In this document: one piece after another, positions 35,088 through 42,049 of the stretch | Numbering within the stretch: position 1 is the first letter of the stretch | Layout: every line of letters begins with the position of its first letter | Origin: an uncultured Methanobrevibacter sp. | Lineage (GTDB): Archaea; Methanobacteriota; Methanobacteria; Methanobacteriales; Methanobacteriaceae | DNA length: 42,049 nucleotides | Assembly (NCBI GenBank): GCA_902774685.1 | Contig: CACYJH010000027.1 | Coordinates: 1 to 42,049 of the forward strand | Direction of reading: 5' to 3' | Notes under the pieces: generated by a model | The model's database searches: none | What the model was told of the DNA's origin: nothing | Seen by the model: only the letters and a program-made list of their open reading frames with translations | Position numbers and translations under genes: made by a program

Positions 35088-36119
35088 TTAAAAATCTGAA
35101 AGTGTTCTTTGCTTTAGATCAATGTCTTCATGAGCCTTTATGTTTTCTTCTCTTGCCAATTTGACAAGTCTTCTTTGGTAAATCAAGGCTTTTTTGAATT
35201 GATTCTTATCATTCAAGTATGAAATGATTTCTTTTAATCCTTGGATTTCTTCTTCAACAGTGTATTTCCTGCTTATTTCAGTATTGTCCTTAGTTTCCAA
35301 AATGTCTATTTCTTCCTCTTCAGGATTGATTATTTCAGCTAAGGTCACTACACTTTTTTCACCAAGTTCAGACATTTTATCTAAGGATGATTTTTTTTCA
35401 TCAGGTTCTTCTGTTTCAATAGCTTCTACAACAGTTTCTTCAACTTCTTCTACTTCTTCTATTTCTATTATTTCTTCGGATGTTTCAGTAGTTGCAGCTA
35501 TTCCCTCATCATCATCTTTTTTAGGTTCAAGGAATTTTCTTAATTTAGCTCTGATCTTTTCCAAATCAAAGTTGGAATTGGCTATTTGCTCCTTAGGATT
35601 TTCCAAAATAAGTTCAAGATATTGATAGGAAGTTTTTGATACATTTTCAACAAAGCTTTCAAGCTCATGAGGAACTTTGCTTTCGATAAATTCAGCATCA
35701 TTCTTTATGCTTTCGTAATTATCCTTCACCATCTCATTCAAGACCAGAATGGTTTCAAGATTATCTATCAGCAATCCTCCTGCAAGATATGATTTGACGA
35801 TTCCTTCACTTGCAAGGTTCTGAGTCTTGAGTTCAAGATAATTGTCAAGTGTATTGTAGATTTTCAAAAGCTCTATCTCTTCGAAATCTTCTAAAAAATG
35901 AGTGAGTTTGATTTTATATTCATTGATGAGCCCTATAAACTCGTCATTGTTGTAGTATTCGACTAGAATGTCGATCTTTAATAAAATAAGGCTTTCTTCA
36001 GCGATAGCATTGTCTAAATATTCATCACAAACCTTTAAAGCTTTAAGGTATTTTCCTTGTCTTTCTAACTTTTTAACCTTTTTCAAGGTTGCATTTTTGG
36101 ATTTTGCTGATTTAGACAT
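35088..36119 (-). CDS. Hypothetical helical protein with acidic linker
   Basis: I do not recognise the family. The 343 residues have a basic start (MSKSAKSKNATLKKVKKLERQ), a mostly helical N-terminal part with a TPR-like LERQGKYLKALKVCDEYLD, a very acidic hinge (about 205-250, IEIEEVEEVEETVVEAIETEE is its core), and a C-terminal helical pair (YTVEEEIQGLKEIISYLNDK, QFKKALIYQRRLVKLA). It has no membrane segment. It may be a scaffold related to the window's TPR proteins. GGTGATTTT directly precedes the ATG. Three hairpins lie between it and purD. Confidence 0.72.
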   Translation of the reverse strand: MSKSAKSKNATLKKVKKLERQGKYLKALKVCDEYLDNAIAEESLILLKIDILVEYYNNDEFIGLINEYKIKLTHFLEDFEEIELLKIYNTLDNYLELKTQNLASEGIVKSYLAGGLLIDNLETILVLNEMVKDNYESIKNDAEFIESKVPHELESFVENVSKTSYQYLELILENPKEQIANSNFDLEKIRAKLRKFLEPKKDDDEGIAATTETSEEIIEIEEVEEVEETVVEAIETEEPDEKKSSLDKMSELGEKSVVTLAEIINPEEEEIDILETKDNTEISRKYTVEEEIQGLKEIISYLNDKNQFKKALIYQRRLVKLAREENIKAHEDIDLKQRTLSDF

Positions 36120-36182
36120 AAAATCACCGAATCTTTAGTCTATTTTTAGCTATTGTTAGTCTAATAGTTTAAAGTATTAGTT

Positions 36183-36209
36183 GTTAATTAGTTAAAATAA
36201 CTAATTAAC
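36183..36209. other. Perfect 11-bp hairpin upstream of the acidic-linker gene
   Basis: GTTAATTAGTT / AACTAATTAAC (36183-36193, 36199-36209) has a 5-base loop. It is 64 bases before the start codon at 36119, so it could be an operator, a leader structure or the 3' end of purD mRNA. Confidence 0.5.
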
Positions 36210-36232
36210 TGGTTTTAAATTTTGGTTTTATT

Positions 36233-36302
36233 GAATAGATTAATTTAATAATCTATTCCTTTCTTTAGGTTTTTATTGAATAGATTAATAAACAATCTAT
36301 TC
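36233..36302 (-). repeat. Duplicated hairpin at the purD 3' end
   Basis: GAATAGATTA / TAATCTATTC (36233-36242, 36249-36258) and GAATAGATT / AATCTATTC (36278-36286, 36294-36302) are near-identical hairpins 45 bases apart. The second contains the purD stop codon. On the minus strand neither is followed by a T-run, so simple intrinsic termination is not supported. Confidence 0.65.
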
Positions 36303-37613
36303 GTTTCTGATTGCTTCCATATGGTCGATACGTTTTTGGATTAATTTTTCAGTTCCAACGTCTCTTCTATGGTAAACATTTCCTCCAACTAATCCGCAAG
36401 CCTCTTCAGCTATCTTTTCTGCTTCAGCAATGGTTTGGCCTTGAGCAACGATTCCTAAAGCTCTGGAACCTGAAAGGTGAACTCCATCTTCCTCTTGGCT
36501 TACAGCTGCATAGAAGACTTTTGCACCAAGCGCTTCAATAGCTTCCTCATCAACTTCAATGAGCTCTCCTGCATGAGGAGTGTCTGGGTATCCGTCAGGT
36601 ACGATGTATTTGCATACGGAAGCCAAGTCTTCAAATTCAACTTCACCAAGATTGCCGGCAACGATATCCTTACAGACATCAATCATTGGGGTCTTGAGTA
36701 ATGGAAGTACGTTCATTGCTTCAGGGTCACCGAATCTTGCATTGTATTCAATCAATTTAGGGCCGTCTTTGGATAGCATGAATTGACCGTAAAGGATTCC
36801 TTTGTATGGGGTGGTTTCCTTAGCTATTGCCTTCAAGGTTTCCTTCATGATTTCAACAGCTTCATCATAATCCTCTTGAGTCATGAATGGCAACAATCCT
36901 CCTACATCAGAGTATGAACCCATTCCACCAGTGATCAATCCTTGGTCATTTTCAAAAGCATGAGGGTGGTCTTGTGCTGCAGGCATTGGAGCCAAGTTTT
37001 CTCCATCACAGAATGCTTGGATGGTGAACTCTTCACCAACAACCTTTTCTTCGATGATTACTTGTGCAAATCCGCCCATTGCATTGTCCATAACCTCTTT
37101 TGCATATAATTTTGCATCTTGATTGTCCTTAAGGTGGTCTCCTACAATCTTCACACCTTTACCGCCAGTCAAACCTACAGGCTTTACTACAACATCCTTG
37201 TCATATTCATCAAGGAAAGCGCTGATGTCTTCGAAATTGTCGAATACTTTGTAGGTCAAGGATCCTTTGATTTCGTATTTTTCAAATAGGTTTCTCATAA
37301 AGGATTTGTCAGTTTCAATCCTTGCAGATTCCTGTGCCGGTCCGACACAAGGGACTCCAGCTGCTTCAAGAGCATTAACGATTCCTTTTCCAAGAGGAGC
37401 TTCAGGTCCGATTACAGCGAGCTCGATTCCATTTTCCTTTGCGAATTTAGCCACTTCATCCACTTCACCTTCATCCCCTTTCTTGAAGGTGGATATTTTA
37501 CTGATTCCTGGATTGTTCTTGCTCATGTAAGCATATAATTCTACATCATCTTTTATCAATGCATCACAGATTGCATGTTCTCTTGCACCGGTTCCAACAA
37601 CTAATACTTTCAT
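36297..37613 (-). CDS. purD: Phosphoribosylamine-glycine ligase (GAR synthetase)
   Basis: Joins glycine to phosphoribosylamine in purine synthesis, ATP-dependent. The 438 residues comprise an N-terminal domain ([27 protein letters not shown]), an ATP-grasp core ([47 protein letters not shown]) and a C-terminal domain ending [15 protein letters not shown]. This is full length for the family. GGAG lies upstream of the ATG. It is divergent from ilvB. Its stop codon lies within the stem of a hairpin that is duplicated just downstream. Confidence 0.96.
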   Translation of the reverse strand: MKVLVVGTGAREHAICDALIKDDVELYAYMSKNNPGISKISTFKKGDEGEVDEVAKFAKENGIELAVIGPEAPLGKGIVNALEAAGVPCVGPAQESARIETDKSFMRNLFEKYEIKGSLTYKVFDNFEDISAFLDEYDKDVVVKPVGLTGGKGVKIVGDHLKDNQDAKLYAKEVMDNAMGGFAQVIIEEKVVGEEFTIQAFCDGENLAPMPAAQDHPHAFENDQGLITGGMGSYSDVGGLLPFMTQEDYDEAVEIMKETLKAIAKETTPYKGILYGQFMLSKDGPKLIEYNARFGDPEAMNVLPLLKTPMIDVCKDIVAGNLGEVEFEDLASVCKYIVPDGYPDTPHAGELIEVDEEAIEALGAKVFYAAVSQEEDGVHLSGSRALGIVAQGQTIAEAEKIAEEACGLVGGNVYHRRDVGTEKLIQKRIDHMEAIRNE

Positions 37614-37900
37614 TTTTTCAAGTCTCCATCAAGAGTTTTGTAATTTAAATAATCATGAATATTTTCTAAAAAAATATCATCATATATTTATTTTGTTTCT
37701 GATTATATATTAAGTTTCAAATTTTAATATATGTTAATATTTATATCTATCTTAGGATATATATTATTATATTACAAATCAAAAGATAAAATTTGAAATT
37801 TTGTGCTAGTTAATTGCAAAGATAAATTTTAAGATTTTGGATTGTATTTAAATCAATTATCAAACTTATTTAAATTATTAAAATTAAAGGACGGATGAAA

Positions 37901-39598
37901 ATGAGAGGCGGAGACGCTATAATAAAAGCTTTAATGGATAAAGGTGTTGACACCATATTCGGATACCCTGGAGGTACCGTTATTCCATTTTACGACATGC
38001 TATATGACTCAGACTTAAGGCATATACTTGTCAGACACGAACAATGCGCAGCGCATGCTGCAGAAGGTTATGCAAGAGCTTCTGGTAAAGTTGGTGTCTG
38101 TTTAGCTACTTCTGGCCCTGGTGCAACCAACTTGGTCACTGGTATTGCAAATGCATATATGGATTCATCTCCAATAATTGCAATCACCGGACAGGTTGTA
38201 AGTAATTTAATCGGTAATGATGCATTTCAAGAGGTTGACATAATGGGTATTACAATGCCTATTACAAAGCATTCTTACCAGCCAAAAGATGCAAACGACA
38301 TTCCAAGCATTATAAATACCAGTTTTGAAATTGCTTCTACAGGCAGAAATGGGCCTGTATTGATTGATGTTCCTAAAGAAGTGCAAGAGCAAGAATTAGA
38401 TGATTATGTGCTCGGAACAATCCCTACTCCTGGTTATAAACCTACCATTAAAGGTAATTCCAAACAAATCGCAAAGGCAGCTCAAATGCTTAAGAGTGCA
38501 GAAAGGCCATTCATTTTAGCTGGTGGAGGTACCATATTGGCAGGTGCTGGTGAAGAGGTCAAGAAGCTTGCAGAATTAGTCAAGGCTCCTGTGGCAACCA
38601 CATTGATGGGTAAAGGTATTGTTGATGAGAAGGATGACATATCCATTGGAATGCTTGGTATGCATGGAAAACAGGTAGCTAACCAAAATGTCAACAAGAC
38701 TGACTGCTTGCTTGCAATAGGATGCAGATTCTCTGACAGAACAACAGGTAAATTGGAAGAGTTCCTCCCTGAAGCTAAAGTTATTCATATTGATATTGAT
38801 CCTGCTGAAATAGGCAAGAACGTTGCTGTAGACTTGCCTATTGTAGGTGATGCAAAGATTGTATTGAACCAATTGATCAATGAATTGGAAGGTTCAAAGA
38901 TTGATGAAAGCGCTTGGTTTAAATCTATTGTAGACTTTAAGAAATCTACTATACCAAGAGTAAGCTATGATGACATTCCATTAAAACCTCAACAGGTAAT
39001 CAAGGAAATTGCAGGTGCAATAACCGAAGACACCATCGTAACAACTGATGTAGGTCTTCACCAAATGTGGGCAGCACATTTCCTCGACATTTCAAAACCT
39101 CGCAAGTTCATTTCCTCAGGAGGTCTTGGAACTATGGGATTCGGTTTCCCAGCAGCTATTGGTGCTAAGGTTGCATGTCCTGATGATGCAGTACTTGCAA
39201 TTGTAGGTGACGGCGGTTTCCTTATGGTTTCACAAGAGCTTGCTACAATCAAGGAACATGACATTCCAGTGGTCATTGCAATGCTGAACAACAGAAAGTT
39301 AGGAATGGTTTACCAATGGCAAAACAAGATGTATAATAAGAGATACTCTGAAACTGACTTAGGAAACACTCCTGATTTTGTCAAATTGGCTGAAAGTTAC
39401 GGAATCAATGCAGAAAGAGTTGAAGAGGTTGACAAGACTCAAGAAGTATTGTCTAAGGCATTGAAGGATAATGAATCCATGCTTATAGAAATCACTGTTG
39501 AAAAAGATGAATTCATACCAATGTTCCCACCAGGTGGAGGCATTAATGATCTTCTTGGTGAGTACAAGTATGAAAAAGACGTTGCAGGAGGAAAATAA
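37901..39598 (+). CDS. ilvB: Acetolactate synthase, large (catalytic) subunit
   Basis: Condenses pyruvate with pyruvate or 2-oxobutyrate in branched-chain amino acid synthesis, using thiamine diphosphate and FAD. Domains in order: TPP pyrimidine-binding (about 1-165, with the catalytic Glu in VRHEQCAAHAAEGYARA and FGYPGG), central FAD/DHS-like (about 190-325), TPP pyrophosphate-binding (about 365-540, with GDGGFLMVSQELAT and MLNNRKLGMVYQW). An ATG exists at 37895, but AAAGGA is only three bases before it and nine before ATG 37901 (MRGGDAI), which also fits the family N-terminus. The ilvN start follows the stop directly, so the two subunits are translated together. Confidence 0.95.
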   Translation: MRGGDAIIKALMDKGVDTIFGYPGGTVIPFYDMLYDSDLRHILVRHEQCAAHAAEGYARASGKVGVCLATSGPGATNLVTGIANAYMDSSPIIAITGQVVSNLIGNDAFQEVDIMGITMPITKHSYQPKDANDIPSIINTSFEIASTGRNGPVLIDVPKEVQEQELDDYVLGTIPTPGYKPTIKGNSKQIAKAAQMLKSAERPFILAGGGTILAGAGEEVKKLAELVKAPVATTLMGKGIVDEKDDISIGMLGMHGKQVANQNVNKTDCLLAIGCRFSDRTTGKLEEFLPEAKVIHIDIDPAEIGKNVAVDLPIVGDAKIVLNQLINELEGSKIDESAWFKSIVDFKKSTIPRVSYDDIPLKPQQVIKEIAGAITEDTIVTTDVGLHQMWAAHFLDISKPRKFISSGGLGTMGFGFPAAIGAKVACPDDAVLAIVGDGGFLMVSQELATIKEHDIPVVIAMLNNRKLGMVYQWQNKMYNKRYSETDLGNTPDFVKLAESYGINAERVEEVDKTQEVLSKALKDNESMLIEITVEKDEFIPMFPPGGGINDLLGEYKYEKDVAGGK

Positions 39599-40090
39599 AT
39601 GAGCGAAAAATCTCATGTTATTAGTACTTTGGTAGAGCACAAGCCAGGTGTACTTCAAAATGTTGCAGGATTATTGAACAGACGTGGATTCAATATTGAC
39701 AGCATAACCGTAGGTGCATCTGAAGTTGAAGGTTTGGCAAGAATGGTCTTTGTTGTAAGAGGAGACGAAAAGGTCTTGGAACAGGTCATCAAGCAATTGC
39801 ACAAGCTTGTAGATGTTGTAAAGATCAAGGATCTTGACCCTGAATACGTTTTAAAAAGAGAGCTTTGTTTGGTTAAAGTTAAAACAGGAAAGGCAAATGT
39901 AAGGTCTGAAGTCATACAATATGCAGACATCTTCAAGGCAAAAATAATTGATGTATGTGATGATTTCATCACTATGGAAGTTACAGGCCATCCGGACAAG
40001 ATTGATTCATTCTTGAAATTGCTTGAACCATTCGGAATCAAGAAGATAGCTCGTACAGGACCTACTGCAATCGCAAGAGGTCATCATTAG
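39599..40090 (+). CDS. ilvN: Acetolactate synthase, small (regulatory) subunit
   Basis: The regulatory subunit that stimulates the large subunit and gives valine feedback control. The 163 residues begin with an ACT domain (HVISTLVEHKPGVLQNVAGL, FNIDSITVGASEVEGLARM) and end with the ALS_ss_C domain (RELCLVKVKTG to the C-terminal GPTAIARG). The ATG directly abuts the ilvB stop codon (TAAATG). The usual next gene, ilvC, is not here. The stop codon lies in a hairpin followed by T-rich DNA. Confidence 0.95.
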   Translation: MSEKSHVISTLVEHKPGVLQNVAGLLNRRGFNIDSITVGASEVEGLARMVFVVRGDEKVLEQVIKQLHKLVDVVKIKDLDPEYVLKRELCLVKVKTGKANVRSEVIQYADIFKAKIIDVCDDFITMEVTGHPDKIDSFLKLLEPFGIKKIARTGPTAIARGHH

Positions 40091-40135
40091 TTAAGGGATT
40101 TTCTCTTAACTATTTCTTTTATCTTTTTTTTAAAA
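40088..40135 (+). terminator. ilvN terminator hairpin starting at the stop codon
   Basis: TAGTTAAG (40088-40095) pairs with CTTAACTA (40105-40112); the stop TAG is the first stem triplet. T-rich sequence follows. Confidence 0.65.
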
Positions 40136-40174
40136 TTTTTATCATGCCTATCATATATTTTGATTTTTTATGGG

Positions 40175-40468
40175 ATGAAAATCTTTCAACAAGAAGATAA
40201 ATTAATTTCAAAAAGATTTAATAAAATGTATCGTAAATATGGGGTTACTTATTCTTCCAATGATCCTCCGGAAGGAAATAAGACTGAGTTTTTAAAAGGA
40301 CTTTATAAATTTTCCCAAAAACATTATACAAAAGGAACATATCTAATTAATAATGGTCATATTTTAAAAGGAGCTTACCATATTTATATTTCATTTTGGG
40401 GTGTTGATTTAGGTGTTTCTTATGTAATATATCAACTTTTCCCTAAAGAAATTTTCAATAATAAGTGA
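40175..40468 (+). CDS. Hypothetical small protein
   Basis: I do not recognise it. About 97 residues from ATG 40175 (MKIFQQEDKLISKRF); the open frame begins at a TTG at 40160, and neither start has a strong ribosome-binding site. The N-terminus is basic and the C-terminus hydrophobic (HIYISFWGVDLGVSYVIYQLF), perhaps one membrane or buried helix. It ends nine bases before the TPR gene, so the two are likely co-transcribed. Codon use is very AT-rich, more so than the neighbouring ilv genes, which may point to a different history. Confidence 0.6.
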   Translation: MKIFQQEDKLISKRFNKMYRKYGVTYSSNDPPEGNKTEFLKGLYKFSQKHYTKGTYLINNGHILKGAYHIYISFWGVDLGVSYVIYQLFPKEIFNNK

Positions 40469-40477
40469 GGGTGGAAG

Positions 40478-41641
40478 ATGTTATCCAATTTAAAAATTAA
40501 AATCTTATTAAAAAATGCAAAAAAATTTTTTGATGAGGGTGATTTTGATGAGGCATTGATAAATTTTGATAAAATTCTATTGTTAGATAATACTAATGAA
40601 GAGGCATTATATAAAAAAGCCTTTATATTATATAAAAAGAATAGGATTTGTGAAGCTATCAATTTATTGCATAGGATTATTGATCATAATCCTGATGAGG
40701 AATCCTTTTTATTATTAGGCCGTCTATATTTTTTAATCGGAGATTATGAAAAAGGAATTGTTTATTATACCTTAGCTTTAAATGAAGATGTTTTTAATTT
40801 ATCAGAATATATAGATGAAATTTTGTTTTTTGGGGGGGATTGGGAATTGAAATATATTTCCAAAGATTTTAAACGATTTTCAAAGTATTCTTTAGTTTTA
40901 TGTGATTTAATCATTGATAGATATGATGATATCGGTACAAAAATTTGGAAAGCTTATAAATTGTATTCATTAAACTGTTTTGAAGAATCATTAGAACTTA
41001 TTAATGAGGTTATAAATTTAGGACAAGAGGATTACTCAATTTATTATCTCAAATCAGCAAATTTAATTGAGTTGACTCTATTTAAAGAAGCATTGGATGC
41101 TTCAGAAAAAGGGTTGTCTTTAAATTCAGAGGATGTTTTATTAAATCAGAATAAAGCAATCGCTTTATATCATTTAGGCATTTTTGATGAATCCTTTGAA
41201 TTTTTTAAAAAATCTATAGATTTAGATGAAACTACAAATTCTTATTTTTTTCTATCAAGGATAGAATTAATAAATAAGAATTTTAAGAAATCTTTGGATT
41301 ATATTAATAAGGCGATAGAATTACAATTAAATAATTTTCATGATTTGAAAGATTCTTCAATAGAATTTTATAATGTTTTTATTAATTATGATCAATTTTT
41401 ATTAAAATCATTAATTCTTTATAATCTAAACGAGTTTGATGAAGCTAATATGCTTTGTGATTGTTTAATTGAAAAAGAACCTGAAAATGCCAAGAATTAT
41501 TGCCTAAAAGCCATGATTCTTTTTGAAGAAGGAAAGTATGAGGAATCTTTAGGTTTTATTCAAAAAACTTTGGACCTTAATCCAGACTGTGAAGATGCAA
41601 TTGAACTTAAAGAAAAAATTGAAAGTATAAATTGTCCCTAG
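40478..41641 (+). CDS. Tetratricopeptide-repeat protein
   Basis: A 387-residue all-helical TPR protein without signal peptide or membrane segment. TPR units are visible from residue 12 (FFDEGDFDEALINFDKILLLD) through the C-terminus (FEEGKYEESLGFIQKTLDLNPD), with about eight or nine repeats and some irregular ones in the middle (about 105-150). It probably serves as an interaction scaffold; the partner is unknown. GGGTGGAAG precedes the ATG. It follows the small hypothetical gene closely. Codon use is notably AT-rich. The second copy of the two-hairpin element lies after it. Confidence 0.82.
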   Translation: MLSNLKIKILLKNAKKFFDEGDFDEALINFDKILLLDNTNEEALYKKAFILYKKNRICEAINLLHRIIDHNPDEESFLLLGRLYFLIGDYEKGIVYYTLALNEDVFNLSEYIDEILFFGGDWELKYISKDFKRFSKYSLVLCDLIIDRYDDIGTKIWKAYKLYSLNCFEESLELINEVINLGQEDYSIYYLKSANLIELTLFKEALDASEKGLSLNSEDVLLNQNKAIALYHLGIFDESFEFFKKSIDLDETTNSYFFLSRIELINKNFKKSLDYINKAIELQLNNFHDLKDSSIEFYNVFINYDQFLLKSLILYNLNEFDEANMLCDCLIEKEPENAKNYCLKAMILFEEGKYEESLGFIQKTLDLNPDCEDAIELKEKIESINCP

Positions 41642-41713
41642 TTTTTAAGTCAATATGTATGCTTATCTTTAGAAAGTTTAATCAAAACTCTTATCGATAG
41701 TCCAAACTTTTCC

Positions 41714-41800
41714 TCCAAACTTTTACTCGCTTCGCTCGCAAAAGTTTGATCAAAACTTTTTCACTAGTTGGGAGTATTCCCAAACTAGTTTCTTTTTTTT
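41714..41800 (+). repeat. Two-hairpin intergenic element, copy 2
   Basis: The same order as copy 1: CAAACTTTT / AAAAGTTTG (41716-41724, 41740-41748), TTTGATCAAA, then ACTAGTTGGG / CCCAAACTAGT (41763-41772, 41779-41789) and a T-run. The second stem differs from copy 1 on its right arm and still pairs. A further partial CCAAACTTTT precedes it at about 41702. Confidence 0.75.
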
Positions 41801-41841
41801 ATTTTTTATAATTCTATGAAATAATCACATTGCTTTTTTTA

Positions 41842-42049
41842 CTATTCCTTACCATATAGGTCTATGGATATTCTTTTAAACCTTTTTATGAAGAATTTAG
41901 CCCAGATGTATCCAAAGGTTCCTCCTACCAGACATCCGAATATCACACCGGAATATATTCCAATAAGTCCCCAACCGAAAGTGAAGCAGAATACATATGC
42001 AAAGACAGTTTCCAATATGAGGGATCTGAGCAATGTAATGATAAGTGAA
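41842..42049 (-). CDS. MATE-type efflux transporter, C-terminal end only
   Basis: The frame is open to the window edge; about 68 residues are seen. Two hydrophobic segments (LILETVFAYVFCFTFGWGL and IYSGVIFGCLVGGTFGYIWA) and a basic tail (KRFKRISIDLYGKE) match the last two helices of MATE family transporters, where LLR-x(4)-E-x(2)-FAY and a G-rich helix before a basic end are common. It is convergent with the TPR gene. The call rests on a short fragment, so another polytopic membrane protein remains possible. Confidence 0.6.
   Translation of the reverse strand, partial: SLIITLLRSLILETVFAYVFCFTFGWGLIGIYSGVIFGCLVGGTFGYIWAKFFIKRFKRISIDLYGKE

Noticed and set aside
36233..36302. purD hairpins as intrinsic terminators
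   Set aside because: On the transcribed minus strand the bases after each stem are A-rich, not T-rich, so they are reported only as repeated hairpins.
1..42049. tRNA, rRNA, CRISPR arrays, insertion sequences
   Set aside because: Intergenic regions were read for cloverleaf-type ends, short spaced repeats and transposase genes, and none was convincing. Reading by eye could miss a diverged small RNA.

Overview
The window reads as chromosome of a methanogenic archaeon of the Methanobrevibacter type. The reasons are: very AT-rich DNA; giant Asn/Thr-rich adhesin-like surface proteins with Cna_B, DUF11-like and Pmp-type beta-helix repeats; a fused Fae-Hps enzyme; an archaeal threonyl-tRNA synthetase with a DTD-like editing domain; an archaeal/eukaryal-type signal peptidase; a TrmB regulator; a MurG-like glycosyltransferase that would suit a pseudomurein cell wall; and GGTGA/GGAGG ribosome-binding sites. 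The genus is inferred from gene content. I see no rRNA, tRNA, CRISPR array, transposase or phage gene.

Layout. 1-7284: 3' part of a giant surface adhesin. 7.7-9.0 kb: a coiled-coil protein and a small zinc-ribbon protein. 9.1-13.6 kb, minus strand: fae-hps, a lone amino-acid-type binding protein, thrS. 13.8-14.6 kb, minus: a barnase-type lipoprotein ribonuclease followed by its barstar-type inhibitor. 14.8-17.4 kb: MurG-like glycosyltransferase and a convergent tyrA. 17.5-19.5 kb: an HxlR regulator divergent from a tautomerase-MFS exporter pair, with a perfect palindrome between them. 19.6-23.3 kb: TrmB-type regulator, a broken hcp gene, a cupin, and a VapBC toxin-antitoxin pair. 23.4-27.6 kb: ilvD, then a GT4 glycosyltransferase-MFS pair. 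27.7-30.0 kb: a secreted beta-helix adhesin and signal peptidase I. 30.3-37.6 kb: argS, a queuosine-precursor-type transporter, a TPR protein, argF, a hypothetical protein, purD. 37.9-42.0 kb: ilvB-ilvN, a hypothetical protein, a TPR protein, and the C-terminal end of a MATE transporter.

How the parts relate. Branched-chain amino acid synthesis (ilvD, ilvBN), arginine synthesis (argF), purine synthesis (purD), tyrosine synthesis (tyrA), pentose/formaldehyde metabolism (fae-hps) and tRNA charging (thrS, argS) form a scattered housekeeping background. The accessory content is surface display (two adhesins, signal peptidase, glycosyltransferases) and conflict or stress functions (barnase-barstar, VapBC, hcp-cupin, HxlR-tautomerase-MFS).

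Non-coding structure is unusually regular. Several genes have their stop codon inside a perfect hairpin, usually followed by a T-run. Four genes have imperfect tandem copies of their own 3' end just after the stop. One ~75-bp two-hairpin element occurs twice, after argS and after the last TPR gene.
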